NCBI RefSeq assembly: GCF_024707545.1
Contig: NZ_CP062229.1
Coordinates: 4,693,501 to 4,757,500 of the forward strand
DNA length: 64,000 nucleotides
Source: Mesorhizobium onobrychidis
Lineage (GTDB): Bacteria; Pseudomonadota; Alphaproteobacteria; Rhizobiales; Rhizobiaceae
Direction of reading: 5' to 3'
The translations under genes were made by a program, and so were the position numbers. Below the pieces are notes generated by a model. That model worked only from the letters and a program-made list of their open reading frames with translations, made no database searches and had not been told where the DNA came from. Positions 54,269 to 63,722 of the stretch are shown one piece after another (within the stretch, counting starts at the first letter, position 1; each line of letters opens with the position of its first letter).

Positions 54269-54520
54269 CTAGTCTAGACGGGAGTAAGTGGCGCGAGGCT
54301 TGCCGATAAGCGTGCCGTTTCGGCGAATTGAGAACTGCAGCGTCAGGGTCATGCCCGCGGTTCCGGGCGGCGACTCCCAACAGGCGACGATCGCGGAGAA
54401 CATCTCGTTTATGGTGTCGACGGGATCGGGACTGCGACAGCCGCGTTCCTGCGATGTTGCCGCGTTAGGACCGGCAACCAGGGCAAGGGCAAGGGCGGCA
54501 ATTGCGGACCGAGGTTTCAT
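54269..54520 (-). pseudogene. 5' fragment of a split exported TonB-C-like gene
   Basis: From the ATG at 54520 (GGAG 7 bases upstream) it encodes a signal peptide (RSAIAALALALVAGPNAATS), then ACWESPPGTAGMTLTLQFSI and RRNGTLIGKPRATYSRL before reaching a stop two codons into the insert. The 'GMTLTLQFSIRRNGTLIGKP' region resembles the TonB C-terminal-type beta pattern of small rhizobial exported proteins. Joined to 50697-50857 the product would be 133 aa. Confidence 0.85.
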
Positions 54521-54611
54521 CTCGGGTCTCCGGTTTCGCACGGATAAATATAATGTAGGCGAATTTTTCGACGAAAGCCTCCATCGATATCAGCGCGGCG
54601 GATGGATCCTT

Positions 54612-55790
54612 TCAGACGTCGGCGTCGATAACGGCCAGCGCCGCATCGATGCCTTTGCCGACCGCAGGCTTTTCGCCCAAAGCATTCATCGCGCCGCCAA
54701 GTGCCGACAGCGCCGCGATCGCATAGATCGGCTGGGCGGTCGGGCCCATGTGGCCGATGCGTGTCAGCTTGCCCAATGTTTCGCCGCGGCCCGACGAAAA
54801 CACCACGCCGTAGCGGGCGCGCGCGGCCTGGCGAAGCGCCTCCTCGTCGATGCCTTCGGGCGTCCTGACGGCGGTCGTGGTTGGCGATGCGATATTGTCG
54901 CTGGCAGCCCAGATCGACAGACCCATGGCGGCGACGCCCGCGCGCATGGCCTTGGCGGTGAGCGCGTGGCGCGCCCACACCGCCGCCGGTCCCTCGTTGA
55001 GGTAGAGGTCGAGCGCGACGTCGAGCCCGTTCATCTCCGCGACGGACGGCGTGAACGGAAACGGCTGGTCCTTCGACCAAGCATGCTCCCAGTCGACGAT
55101 GCTCAGCATCGACGCACGTGGCGCTGCCCTGTTGGCATTCATTTTCGCCCAGGCCCGCTCGCTGACGCCCATCATCGTGAGGCCGGGAGGCGCGCCGAGG
55201 CATTTGTTCGGGCCGGTGACATAGATGTCGGCCTTGCAGTCCTCAGGATGCGTCTTCATGCCGCCAAAGGACGAAACGGCATCGACGATCAGATAGGCGC
55301 CATGCGCCGAAACCAGCGCGCCGATGGCGTCGATCGGGTTGATGGTGCCGGACGGCGTGTCGTGGTGGCAGACGGAAACGATGGTGATTTCCGGATGCGC
55401 TTCCAGCATTGCCGCAACCGCCTGCGGGTCGATCGCCTCGTTGTAGGGCACCTCGATTTCGAGCAGATGCGGCGAATAGCGCTTCGCCCAATAGCCAAAC
55501 CCCTTGCCATAGACGCCGGAGGCGAGGTTGAGCACGACGTCGTCGGGCGTGATCAGGGAGGCTGCGGCCGCCTCCAGGCCAAGAACCGGCTCGCCATGGA
55601 GAATGACCGGCTTGTTCGACAGCCGCATCGCCTTCTGCGCCTTGTCGACCACACGCTCGTAAAAGAGCTGGAACGCCGGATCGTGATCGTAGAGCACCGT
55701 GCGGCCGAGGCCGCGCAGCACGGCGGGATAGGCGTTCACCGGGCCCGCGGTGAGCGTGATGACCGGTTCGGCGTGTTCGAAATAGCGCAT
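54612..55790 (-). CDS. ppaT: Pyridoxamine-pyruvate transaminase
   Basis: 392 aa. It converts pyridoxamine and pyruvate to pyridoxal and L-alanine, the entry of pyridoxamine into the vitamin B6 degradation pathway known from Mesorhizobium loti. The sequence agrees closely with the M. loti enzyme as I remember it: ITLTAGPVNAYPAVLRGLGR, VVLNLASGVYGKGFGYWAKR, VCHHDTPSGTINPIDAIGAL, and Lys196 in VTGPNKCLGAPPG, corresponding to Lys197 there. It has no PLP cofactor in the M. loti case; pyridoxal itself binds the lysine. The usual neighbours are a 4-pyridoxolactonase (here only a remnant, just upstream) and pyridoxal 4-dehydrogenase (absent). Confidence 0.93.
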   Translation of the reverse strand: MRYFEHAEPVITLTAGPVNAYPAVLRGLGRTVLYDHDPAFQLFYERVVDKAQKAMRLSNKPVILHGEPVLGLEAAAASLITPDDVVLNLASGVYGKGFGYWAKRYSPHLLEIEVPYNEAIDPQAVAAMLEAHPEITIVSVCHHDTPSGTINPIDAIGALVSAHGAYLIVDAVSSFGGMKTHPEDCKADIYVTGPNKCLGAPPGLTMMGVSERAWAKMNANRAAPRASMLSIVDWEHAWSKDQPFPFTPSVAEMNGLDVALDLYLNEGPAAVWARHALTAKAMRAGVAAMGLSIWAASDNIASPTTTAVRTPEGIDEEALRQAARARYGVVFSSGRGETLGKLTRIGHMGPTAQPIYAIAALSALGGAMNALGEKPAVGKGIDAALAVIDADV

Positions 55791-55816
55791 GGTCTTTGTC
55801 TCCGCATTGGCGGCGG

Positions 55817-56023
<207 letters not shown>

Positions 56024-56851
56024 CTATTCCGCCCAGAGTTCGCGGCGCAGTTCGCGCCAGCTTTCTTCGTCCGGTGCGACAAGAAGGCCACCTCCGACGT
56101 GCGAAGGCAAATAGGCGCTGCCATCGAAACGCGCCGCGAAACCACCTGCCTCGGCATGGATCAGCACACCGGCCAGGTGGTCCCACGGCATCAGCTTGTT
56201 GTAGACGACGAAGTGGGCGTGGCCGCTCGCCAGCAGGCGGTATTCGTGAGCCGCACAGCGATAGCCGAATTGCGACAGGGATTTCGTCTGGTTGCGCGCC
56301 AGCCGTGACCGTTCCGGCTCGGGCATGTATTGCCAGGAAACCGCGCCGGTCATTTGCGAGATCGGCGCAGGCTCGGCGACATGCACCTTCTCCAGCGTGC
56401 CATGCGCATGCCGTATGTGGCTGCCAGCACCTTTGGCGCCGATCAGCCAATCCTTGCCGACAGGATCGTGAATGATGCCGGCGACGGTCTCGCCCTTCAC
56501 CACGACGCCGAGCATGACGCCGAACAGCGGCACGCCGGAGGCGAAGTTGAAGGTGCCGTCGACCGGATCGATGACGAAGGCGAGATCGGCTTCGCCGAGA
56601 CCCTGGAGCAGCGCCGGATCGTCGGAGCAGGCTTCCTCGCCGACGATCATCGCCTGGGGGTAGCGCTCACGCAGCCTGACGGTGATGAGCCGCTCGGCAT
56701 TCACGTCAGCCTGCGTCACCAGGTCGGCTGCCGAGGTCTTCTGGCGGACCTCGCCCTCATCCAGCCGGCGAAAGCGCGGCATGATCTCGGCAATGGCGGC
56801 GTCGGACAGAAGCTTGGCAAGCCAGTCGATCGCGGTATCGTCAAATGTCAT
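56024..56851 (-). CDS. Inositol monophosphatase-family phosphatase (histidinol-phosphatase-like)
   Basis: 275 aa. Metal-binding motifs: GEEACSDD (Glu), [17 protein letters not shown] (DPxDGT), and [17 protein letters not shown] (WDxAG-type, here WDHLAG). Members dephosphorylate inositol phosphates, histidinol phosphate or PAP with Mg2+. The start at the ATG 56851 lies inside the ttcA 3' end (11-base overlap), so the two genes are coupled. The 3' end is the edge of the deletion that removed the lactonase gene's N-terminal part. Confidence 0.87.
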   Translation of the reverse strand: MTFDDTAIDWLAKLLSDAAIAEIMPRFRRLDEGEVRQKTSAADLVTQADVNAERLITVRLRERYPQAMIVGEEACSDDPALLQGLGEADLAFVIDPVDGTFNFASGVPLFGVMLGVVVKGETVAGIIHDPVGKDWLIGAKGAGSHIRHAHGTLEKVHVAEPAPISQMTGAVSWQYMPEPERSRLARNQTKSLSQFGYRCAAHEYRLLASGHAHFVVYNKLMPWDHLAGVLIHAEAGGFAARFDGSAYLPSHVGGGLLVAPDEESWRELRRELWAE

Positions 56852-57731
56852 CGGGGATGTCTTGCCGTGTAAGGGTTTCATTGAGTGCGGCGAAATCGAA
56901 GAGTTTGCGATCGAGCAGATGCGAGGGCCGCACATTGGTCATGGCGTGGATCATCGTGTCCTTGCGGCCGGGCATGCGCTTTTCCAAGTCGTCGAGCATC
57001 GCCTTCATCGCATTGCGCTGCAGGCCGTCCTGGCTGCCGCACAGATCGCACGGGATGATCGGGAATTTCATGGCGCCGGCGAATTTTTCGAGATCGGCCT
57101 CGGCGCAATAGGCGAGCGGCCGCAGTACCATGACGTCGCCGTCGTCGTTGAGCAGTTTTGCCGGCATGGCGGCGAGGCGCCCGCCATGGAACAGGTTCAT
57201 GAAAAAGGTTTCGAGAATGTCTTCGCGGTGGTGGCCGAGCACCAAAGCCGAGCAGCCCTCCTCCCGCGCGATGCGGTAGAGATGGCCGCGCCTGAGCCGC
57301 GAGCACAGTGAACAGTAGGTGCTGCCCTCGGGAAGCTTGTCGGTCACCACCGAATAGGTGTCTTGATATTCGATGCGGTGCGGAATGGCGTATGTGTCGA
57401 GATAATCGGGCAAAATGTGTTTCGGGAAATTCGGCTGGCCCTGGTCGAGATTGCAAGCCAACAGGTCGACCGGCAGCAGCCCGCGCCATTTGAGGTCGAG
57501 CAGCAAAGCGAGCAGACCGTAGGAATCCTTGCCGCCAGACAAGGCGACCAGCCAGCGATCGCCGGGCCTCACCATCGAAAAATCGTCGATCGCCTGGCGG
57601 GCGAGACGCAGCAGCCGCTTGCGCAGCTTGTTGAATTCGACGGAGGACGGCACGTCGGCAAACAGCGGATGAAAGCCGCCTGCGGCATCGGCGATCGGTT
57701 CGAGTGTTTCGGCGTCTGGCAGCATGTTCAT
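56841..57731 (-). CDS. ttcA: tRNA 2-thiocytidine(32) synthetase
   Basis: 296 aa. PP-loop SGGKDS at 65-70, with the CxxC pairs in [13 protein letters not shown] and [14 protein letters not shown] that hold the Fe-S cluster. It thiolates cytidine 32 in the anticodon loop of certain tRNAs using ATP. It is the first gene of a unit with the IMPase. A dispersed repeat copy lies 40 bases upstream of its start. Confidence 0.93.
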   Translation of the reverse strand: MNMLPDAETLEPIADAAGGFHPLFADVPSSVEFNKLRKRLLRLARQAIDDFSMVRPGDRWLVALSGGKDSYGLLALLLDLKWRGLLPVDLLACNLDQGQPNFPKHILPDYLDTYAIPHRIEYQDTYSVVTDKLPEGSTYCSLCSRLRRGHLYRIAREEGCSALVLGHHREDILETFFMNLFHGGRLAAMPAKLLNDDGDVMVLRPLAYCAEADLEKFAGAMKFPIIPCDLCGSQDGLQRNAMKAMLDDLEKRMPGRKDTMIHAMTNVRPSHLLDRKLFDFAALNETLTRQDIPDDI

Positions 57732-57770
57732 GGCGCGTCGGCCCCAAAATCCTTGTTGCTGCCCGGATTA

Positions 57771-57802
57771 GCGCATCGGCCCGAAAATCGAAATCGATTT
57801 TC
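57771..57802. repeat. Short dispersed repeat with gaaatcgaaatcgattttc-type core
   Basis: A 32-base sequence starting gcgcatcggcccg and ending aaatcgaaatcgattttc, 30 of 32 positions identical to 40609-40640. It lies between the rpsD terminator and ttcA. Confidence 0.6.
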
Positions 57803-57810
57803 AGATGCCC

Positions 57811-57840
57811 ACAAGAAAAGGCCGCCTCGACGGCGGCCTT
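57811..57840 (-). terminator. Intrinsic terminator of rpsD
   Basis: On the minus strand a 9-bp perfect stem aaggccgcc/ggcggcctt with a 5-base loop is followed by TTTTC. It starts 28 bases after the rpsD stop. Confidence 0.85.
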
Positions 57841-57867
57841 CGGTGGTGTCGCAGACGAAGAAATCGA

Positions 57868-58485
57868 TCAGCGCGAATAGAATTCGACGACCAGGTTCGG
57901 TTCCATCTGCACGGCGAAGGGAACATCCGACAGGCCAGGAATGCGCCCGAAGGTCGCGGTCATCTTATTGTGGTCGACCTCGATGTAGTCAGGCACGTCG
58001 CGCTCGGCCAAGCCTACCGATTCCAGGACGATCACCAGCTGCTTCGACTTTTCGCGCACTTCGATGACGTCGCCCGGCTTGCAGCGGTATGAGCCGATGT
58101 TGACGCGCTTGCCGTTGACATTGATGTGGCCGTGATTGACGAACTGGCGAGCGGCAAAAATGGTCGGCACGAACTTGGCGCGGTAGACGACCGCGTCGAG
58201 ACGCGACTCGAGCAGGCCGATCAGGTTCTCCGAGGTGTCGCCCTTGCGGCGGTTCGCCTCTTCATAGACCTTGCGGAACTGCTTTTCCGAAACGTCGCCG
58301 TAGTGACCCTTCAGCTTCTGCTTGGCACGCAGCTGCAGGCCGAAATCGGAAAGCTTGCCCTTGCGGCGCTGGCCGTGCTGGCCGGGACCGTATTCGCGCT
58401 TGTTGACCGGGGATTTCGGGCGGCCCCAGATGTTTTCGCCGAGACGGCGGTCGATCTTGTATTTCGCGGATTCGCGCTTGCTCAT
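57868..58485 (-). CDS. rpsD: 30S ribosomal protein S4
   Basis: 205 aa. S4 binds the 5' domain of 16S rRNA early in assembly. It begins [20 protein letters not shown], includes KQLRRVYE-like region (here [13 protein letters not shown]) and the S4 RNA-binding domain [40 protein letters not shown]. The ATG at 58485 has AAGGGA 6 bases upstream. It is alone here, not in an operon with rpsK/rpoA, as is common in alphaproteobacteria. Confidence 0.96.
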   Translation of the reverse strand: MSKRESAKYKIDRRLGENIWGRPKSPVNKREYGPGQHGQRRKGKLSDFGLQLRAKQKLKGHYGDVSEKQFRKVYEEANRRKGDTSENLIGLLESRLDAVVYRAKFVPTIFAARQFVNHGHINVNGKRVNIGSYRCKPGDVIEVREKSKQLVIVLESVGLAERDVPDYIEVDHNKMTATFGRIPGLSDVPFAVQMEPNLVVEFYSR

Positions 58486-58890
58486 CGCATTCCCTTTCAA
58501 AACAACACACCCGGAAACCTCATGGTCCGGGTGAAGGAAACGCGCCCTCCTCTGGCCCCCGTTTTCGAGACCTGACAGGATTTTCCCACGCAACGCGGCG
58601 GAAGACCCACGGGACACGTCATTCTAGACAAGACTCCGGAAAGAATAGAGCGGCTTTCCCAAACGCCTTGCGCACATAAAAAGAACCACCGGACGCTGCG
58701 GCCCGGTGTTGGTGGGCTGATTAGACGGAGATTTAACTGGTGTCAAGCTTGCAGCGGCTGGCGTTGGTGATGGCGAGCGGATACGGCCCAAGGCCGCGGT
58801 TCAGCCGCGGTCTGTGCTGGACCACGGCTATCCAACTATGGAATCGGAAACGACCGTCCTGTGGACGCGTCCGGTCGGACACGCGGCGGG
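58486..58890. other. Noncoding region upstream of rpsD
   Basis: About 400 bases. The rpsD promoter and leader should lie in 58486-58670. A terminator-like hairpin on the minus strand lies at 58677-58708. No gene recognised. Confidence 0.5.
58677..58708 (-). terminator. Candidate terminator for the DUF3008 gene
   Basis: On the minus strand caccgg...ccggtgg (58703-58708 with 58686-58692) is followed by TTCTTTTT. The stem is 6-7 bp with a 10-base loop. It lies about 180 bases beyond the stop of the DUF3008 gene. Confidence 0.5.
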
Positions 58891-59079
58891 CTAGTGTTTC
58901 GATTTCTTCTCGGGCAGGCCCTTACGCTTGGTTTCGGCGAATTCCTCGAGCTGCTTTTCGCTCATGGATTTGTACATTCCCTTCGAAGGGCCTTTGAGTT
59001 CGCTCTTCTTGGTTTCGCCACGCTTGGCGGACAATGCTGCGCCGGCGGCTTTCTGCTGGGCCTTTGATGTGGCTGGCAT
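58891..59079 (-). CDS. DUF3008 small basic protein
   Basis: 62 aa. MPATSKAQQKAAGAALSAKR, then GETKKSELKGPSKGMYKSMS, then EKQLEEFAETKRKGLPEKKS and KH. This is the DUF3008 pattern, small lysine-rich proteins often found in rhizobia. Function unknown. The ATG at 59079 has gagaaacg upstream. Single gene. Confidence 0.85.
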   Translation of the reverse strand: MPATSKAQQKAAGAALSAKRGETKKSELKGPSKGMYKSMSEKQLEEFAETKRKGLPEKKSKH

Positions 59080-59140
59080 GATCGTTTCTCCCGTCTGCAA
59101 TGAGGGAAAAACGCACCGGTCCGGGTGATGTTCCCAGGCA

Positions 59141-59959
59141 TCAGGAAATCGCCAGCCCAAATCCCTGCATCAGGCGGCGAGTCGGGAAATCAACCCGCTT
59201 CGAGGTGAAGACAGCAAGGTCGGCGCCTTCCGGCAACGCCTCGCCGCGGTGGCTGGCCTCGGTGCCCGCGAGCAGCGAGAGCGCCCGCCGTGCGATCGCC
59301 TCGGCGGGATCGAGCCAATCGACCGGCCAAGGTGCCGTCTTGCGCATGCGGTTGGCCAGAAAGGGATAATGGGTGCAGGCAAGCACGACGATGTCGGTCC
59401 GCAGCTCATCATGTTCGACGAAGCACGGCGCGATCTCGACACGCACAGCCTCTTCATCGACAAAGCCTTCGCGCATATAGACCTCGGCCAGTCCCGCCAG
59501 ACTGTCGCTGCCAACCAGACGGACATGGCATTTCTGCGCCCATTTGCCGATCAGGTCGCGCGTATACTGGCGCTTGACGGTGCCGGGCGTCGCCAGCACT
59601 GAAACCAGCCCTGAGCGCGTGCGTTCCGCCGCCGGCTTGATCGCCGGCACCGTGCCGACGAAGGGGTGGCCGGGAAATCTTTCGCGCAACGCATCGATGA
59701 CCAACGTCGACGCGGTATTGCAGGCGATGACCGAAATGGCCGGCGCAAAATGGCCGAGTAGCTTGCCGAACAGCTCCAGTATATGTGCCCTCAGTGCCGG
59801 TTCCTCCCAAGCGCCATAGGGGAAAGCCGCGTCGTCGGCGACATAGACGAACCGTCGGTCGGGCATTAGCACGCGCGCTTCGCGCAGCACCGTCAGGCCG
59901 CCGATGCCGGAATCGAACATCAGGATCGGGCGAGCGTTTGGGGGATCGGTCATTGCCAT
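59141..59959 (-). CDS. murI: Glutamate racemase
   Basis: 272 aa. It makes D-glutamate for peptidoglycan. The two catalytic cysteines sit in [15 protein letters not shown] and [15 protein letters not shown]; the substrate-binding [13 protein letters not shown] is near the N-terminus. Length is normal. The start is at 59959 ([11 protein letters not shown]); the second Met is also possible. Confidence 0.93.
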   Translation of the reverse strand: MAMTDPPNARPILMFDSGIGGLTVLREARVLMPDRRFVYVADDAAFPYGAWEEPALRAHILELFGKLLGHFAPAISVIACNTASTLVIDALRERFPGHPFVGTVPAIKPAAERTRSGLVSVLATPGTVKRQYTRDLIGKWAQKCHVRLVGSDSLAGLAEVYMREGFVDEEAVRVEIAPCFVEHDELRTDIVVLACTHYPFLANRMRKTAPWPVDWLDPAEAIARRALSLLAGTEASHRGEALPEGADLAVFTSKRVDFPTRRLMQGFGLAIS

Positions 59960-60070
59960 CGATCAGGAAAGGGAGTTGGGGAGAGAAGGCTGGCCCAGGC
60001 TTAGGCCTACGATGCGTTTGTCTGGGACGGTTCTATCTGCAACCATCATGGCCTTGATGCGGCGAGATGA

Positions 60071-60715
60071 TCACACAAGGCCTCGCTTGCCGAAGCCGCC
60101 GGGCCGCGGCCGGCCATTTGGCAGAGACGCAGGTTGAGATGCAGGGTGGTTCGACGGCGCCGGTGCAGCGCGCATGGCGTAGGCCGGAGCCTGGGCCGTC
60201 CCGCCGGCGGCCGACTCTGAATGGGGCGCCCGGCCGCCGTGCAACGGCCTGGGAGGGTCGAGATCATCGAAACTCAGGGAGGACGCCATATCCGCAGAGC
60301 TGCCACCCGCCGGCTTGGCCGCCAAGATGACCGCCCAGAGCCCGACGAGAGCGAGTCCCAGCAGGTTAAGGCCGGAATGCGAATCTTCGCCGTCGAATTT
60401 CACGACAAGAACAGTGCCGGCCTGCAGAATCGCAAACAGGGCCGAGAACACAATGTACGACCAAAGGATCCATTTGGGTCCTTGCGCGTCGCGGCTTCGA
60501 CGCCAGGCGAAGTTCGCGCGAAACAGCACGATCACCAGCGAAGCGATGAGAACGGCCGCGGCCAGCCCTTCCCTGGAAGGACCAGGTTTCGAATTGGCCA
60601 ATCCCTCGATGCCGATGGTCGATACGACGCAAAGCACAAATGTCACAATTTCCGCAACCAGCAGGCCCGCAGAATAGAAGAAAAAGCGAAGACGACCGAT
60701 ATTGGAGTTAAACAT
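60071..60715 (-). CDS. DUF805-like integral membrane protein
   Basis: 214 aa. Four predicted membrane spans: FFFYSAGLLVAEIVTFVLCV, GLAAAVLIASLVIVLFRANF, WILWSYIVFSALFAILQAGT and LNLLGLALVGLWAVILA. The N-terminal 'IGRLRFFFY' and overall topology resemble DUF805. The C-terminal 70 residues are Pro/Ala/Arg-rich and probably disordered in the cytoplasm. The ATG at 60715 is preferred over the GTG at 60727 because of ribosome-site spacing. Function unknown. Confidence 0.7.
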   Translation of the reverse strand: MFNSNIGRLRFFFYSAGLLVAEIVTFVLCVVSTIGIEGLANSKPGPSREGLAAAVLIASLVIVLFRANFAWRRSRDAQGPKWILWSYIVFSALFAILQAGTVLVVKFDGEDSHSGLNLLGLALVGLWAVILAAKPAGGSSADMASSLSFDDLDPPRPLHGGRAPHSESAAGGTAQAPAYAMRAAPAPSNHPASQPASLPNGRPRPGGFGKRGLV

Positions 60716-60798
60716 CCGAGGATCCACCCTTCGCCGGACGATGGATCATATCGAATAAAATTCAGTTACTGGTGAAGCAGCCGTTCTCACGATCGGTT

Positions 60799-61644
60799 CT
60801 ATTCTTTGTCTGTCACCTTGCGGGCGCGTGCCGCCGCTGCCGGAAGCCGTCTTGGATCATCGCCCGGCGATCCGTCGCCGCGCGGCATGGCCGGCGAGAA
60901 CCTGTCCAGCGATGATATTATGCCGCGCAGCACCTTGAGTTCCGGCTCGGCGAAGCCGGCGCGCGTCAGCACCGCGCGCAGATTGTCGACCATCTTCGGC
61001 TTCTTCGGCGCTGGGCGGAAATAGCCGCGCGCTTCGAGCGCGCCTTCCAGATACGCGAACAGGCCGTGCAACTGTTCCTTGGTCGCCGGCATCATGTCAG
61101 GGCTGGAAAAATTGGTTTCCGTTTCATCTTCCAAGCCCGACTTCATCCATTCATAGGACATCAGCAGGGCCGCCTGGGCGATGTTGAGCGAAGAGAAGGC
61201 GGGATCGACCGGGAAGGTGACGATCTCGTCGGCCAGGCCGACCTCGTCATTGTAGAGCCCGAACCGTTCGCGGCCGAACAGGACCCCGGTTTTCTGCCCG
61301 GCTCGCTGGCGCGCCCTCAGCGCCCTGCCCGCCTCGACCGGTCCGCGCACCGGCTTGAAATTATCGCGCGCGCGCGCCGTGGTGGCGAAGACGAAGTTCA
61401 GGTCGGCGACCGCCGAGGCAAGATGGTCAAACACTCTAACGGCATCGATGACATGATCGGCGCGGCTCGCGGCAGCGCGCGCCTTTTCGCTCGGCCAGCC
61501 GTCGCGCGGATTGACGAGGCGTAGTTCGGCAAGGCCGAAGTTCGCCATGGCGCGCGCGACCATGCCGATATTCTCGCCGAGCTGCGGCTCGACCAGGATG
61601 ATCGCCGGGCCTGTGGCAGGAAGGATGTCGTTGCTGGCTTGCAT
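60799..61644 (-). CDS. trmJ: tRNA (cytidine/uridine-2'-O-)-methyltransferase TrmJ
   Basis: 281 aa SPOUT-class methyltransferase. Motifs: PAIILVEPQLGENIGMVARA, LRLVNPRDGWP, GVLFGRERFGLYNDEVGLAD and LNIAQAALLMSYEW (knotted SAM-binding region). A C-terminal helical extension (ALEARGYFRPAPKKP) is typical of TrmJ. It methylates the ribose at position 32 of tRNAs. It is divergent from icd with about 220 bases between. Confidence 0.9.
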   Translation of the reverse strand: MQASNDILPATGPAIILVEPQLGENIGMVARAMANFGLAELRLVNPRDGWPSEKARAAASRADHVIDAVRVFDHLASAVADLNFVFATTARARDNFKPVRGPVEAGRALRARQRAGQKTGVLFGRERFGLYNDEVGLADEIVTFPVDPAFSSLNIAQAALLMSYEWMKSGLEDETETNFSSPDMMPATKEQLHGLFAYLEGALEARGYFRPAPKKPKMVDNLRAVLTRAGFAEPELKVLRGIISSLDRFSPAMPRGDGSPGDDPRRLPAAAARARKVTDKE

Positions 61645-61861
61645 TCTCTCAATGAACTGCTGTTTGCGGCATTTCGGCGTCCCCTGCCATATCCGGCCGC
61701 GAAAATGAAGCTTTCGCAAGGAACGCCCGATGCCACAGTCGAGCCCGCTAGTGTGGATCGCCGTTTGCGCGGCCAAAAATGCTTTGATATACGGGCCGCA
61801 TCCCCGGCCAAAGCCATGCGGGCAAGGCCGTTCCGATCCCCAACAATGAGGCATTCTTTCC

Positions 61862-63073
61862 ATGGCGAAGATCAAGGTGGCGAACCCGGTCGTCGAACTC
61901 GACGGCGACGAGATGACCCGCATCATCTGGCAGTTCATCAAGGACAAGCTGATCCACCCCTATCTCGACCTCAAGCTTGAATATTACGACCTCAGCGTTG
62001 AGCACCGCGACGCCACCAACGACCAGGTGACCATCGATTCGGCCAATGCCATCAAGAAACATGGCGTCGGCGTGAAATGCGCGACGATCACGCCCGACGA
62101 GCAGCGCGTTGAGGAATTCGGGCTGAAGAAGATGTGGAAGTCGCCGAACGGCACCATCCGCAACATCCTCGGCGGCACCATCTTTCGCGAGCCGATCATC
62201 ATGAAGAACGTGCCGCGGCTGGTGCCCGGCTGGACCAAGCCGATCATCGTCGGCCGTCATGCCTTCGGCGACCAGTACCGCGCCACCGACTTCCGCTTTC
62301 CCGGCAAGGGCAAGCTGACGATTAAGTTTGTCGGCGAGGACGGCAAGGTGATCGAGCATGACGTGTTCGATGCGCCGGCCGCCGGCGTCGCCATGGCCAT
62401 GTACAATCTCGACGACTCGATCCGCGAATTCGCCCGCGCCTCGCTGAATTACGGCCTGCTGCGCAATTACCCGGTCTACCTCTCGACCAAGAACACCATC
62501 CTCAAGGCCTATGACGGCCGCTTCAAGGACATTTTCCAGGAAGTCTACGAGGCGGAGTTCGAAGCCGAGTTCAAATCCAAGAAGCTCTGGTACGAGCACC
62601 GGCTGATCGACGACATGGTCGCCTCCAGCCTGAAATGGTCGGGCGGCTATATCTGGGCCTGCAAGAACTATGATGGCGACGTGCAGTCGGACACGGTAGC
62701 GCAAGGTTTTGGGTCGCTCGGCCTGATGACCTCGGTGCTGATGACGCCGGACGGCAAGACGGTGGAGGCGGAGGCCGCACATGGCACCGTCACCCGTCAC
62801 TATCGCCAGCACCAGAAGGGCGAGGAAACCTCGACCAATTCGATCGCCTCGATCTTCGCCTGGACGCGCGGCCTCACCCATCGCGCCAAGCTCGACGACA
62901 ATGCCGAGCTGAAGCGTTTTGCCGAGACGCTGGAAAAAGTCTGCATCCAGACCGTCGAGGCCGGTTTCATGACCAAGGATCTGTCGCTGCTGATCGGTCC
63001 CGACCAGCCATGGCTTTCGACCACCGGCTTCCTCGACAAGATCGACGAGAATCTGCAGAAGGCGATGGCCTGA
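61862..63073 (+). CDS. icd: NADP-dependent isocitrate dehydrogenase
   Basis: 403 aa, of the homodimeric eukaryote-like type found in rhizobia. Features: [59 protein letters not shown], and the cofactor-binding [15 protein letters not shown]. It oxidatively decarboxylates isocitrate to 2-oxoglutarate in the TCA cycle. The ATG at 61862 is clear. A GST gene follows 13 bases downstream. Confidence 0.97.
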   Translation: MAKIKVANPVVELDGDEMTRIIWQFIKDKLIHPYLDLKLEYYDLSVEHRDATNDQVTIDSANAIKKHGVGVKCATITPDEQRVEEFGLKKMWKSPNGTIRNILGGTIFREPIIMKNVPRLVPGWTKPIIVGRHAFGDQYRATDFRFPGKGKLTIKFVGEDGKVIEHDVFDAPAAGVAMAMYNLDDSIREFARASLNYGLLRNYPVYLSTKNTILKAYDGRFKDIFQEVYEAEFEAEFKSKKLWYEHRLIDDMVASSLKWSGGYIWACKNYDGDVQSDTVAQGFGSLGLMTSVLMTPDGKTVEAEAAHGTVTRHYRQHQKGEETSTNSIASIFAWTRGLTHRAKLDDNAELKRFAETLEKVCIQTVEAGFMTKDLSLLIGPDQPWLSTTGFLDKIDENLQKAMA

Positions 63074-63086
63074 TCCGACGGGCGAC

Positions 63087-63707
63087 ATGAGCAAGCCCGT
63101 CGTCTACGGGGCGGACAACAGCGTCTATGTGCGCATGGTCCGCCTCGTGCTCGAGGAAAAAGGCATCGACTACGAACTTGTGCCGGTCGACATCTTTGCT
63201 GCGGACGGCGTACCGGGCTGGTATTTCGACCATCAGCCGTTCGGCCGCATCCCCGCCTTCGAGCATGACGCATTCCGCCTCTATGAGACCAGCGCGATCG
63301 CCCGCTATGTCGACGAAGCGTTCGACGGCCCGGCGTTGCAACCGATCGAAGCCCGACCTCGCGCGCGTATGAACCAGATCATCGGCATGCTCGACGCCTA
63401 TGCCTATCGGGCAATGGTCTGGGATGTCGCCGTCGAGCGGCTGGAGAAAGAAGCGCCCGACGAAACGCTGATTGCCGACGGGCTTCGGCGGGCGAGCACG
63501 GCGCTGCGGGCGCTTTCTTCGCTGAAAGCTCCCGGGCCATGGTTGATGGGAAACCAGCTTACGCTGGCCGACCTACATGCAGCACCGATCATCGGCTATT
63601 TCGTCAAGGTCACTGAGGGGCAAAACCTGCTGGCCGAGTTTGCAGACATTCACGATTGGTGGACGCGCATCGCAGGGCGTGCGAGCGTTGCCAACAATCT
63701 GACCTAA
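63087..63707 (+). CDS. Glutathione S-transferase
   Basis: 206 aa. N-terminal thioredoxin-like domain with VYGADNSVYVRMVRLVLEEK, IPAFEHDAFRLYETSAIARY (the conserved cis-Pro and ETSAI glutathione-binding part), then an all-helical domain with LMGNQLTLADLHAAPIIGYF. It resembles the phi/plant-like GSTs of bacteria. The catalytic residue is probably Ser in NSVYV. It is 13 bases after icd, possibly co-transcribed. Confidence 0.9.
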   Translation: MSKPVVYGADNSVYVRMVRLVLEEKGIDYELVPVDIFAADGVPGWYFDHQPFGRIPAFEHDAFRLYETSAIARYVDEAFDGPALQPIEARPRARMNQIIGMLDAYAYRAMVWDVAVERLEKEAPDETLIADGLRRASTALRALSSLKAPGPWLMGNQLTLADLHAAPIIGYFVKVTEGQNLLAEFADIHDWWTRIAGRASVANNLT

Positions 63708-63722
63708 CACCGGGGGCGCTCC

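Larger units (their letters stand above)
50852..54279. mobile_element. 3.4-kb insertion (genomic islet) flanked by CTAGAC direct repeats
   Basis: The insert (50858-54273) is bounded by CTAGAC at 50852-50857 and 54274-54279 and splits a host gene. Its ends start CTAGACTAAACG and, read inward from the right, CTAGACTAGGCG, so there is a weak terminal inverted repeat. It contains an AT-rich pepsin-like gene, small ORFs and noncoding DNA, but no transposase or integrase that I can recognise. CTAG-type targets are known for IS5-group elements, so a non-autonomous or eroded element is possible. Confidence 0.7.

Noticed and set aside
50858-54273. Prophage or integrative element
   Set aside because: No integrase, transposase, structural or mobilisation gene can be recognised, so I describe it only as an insertion with target repeats.
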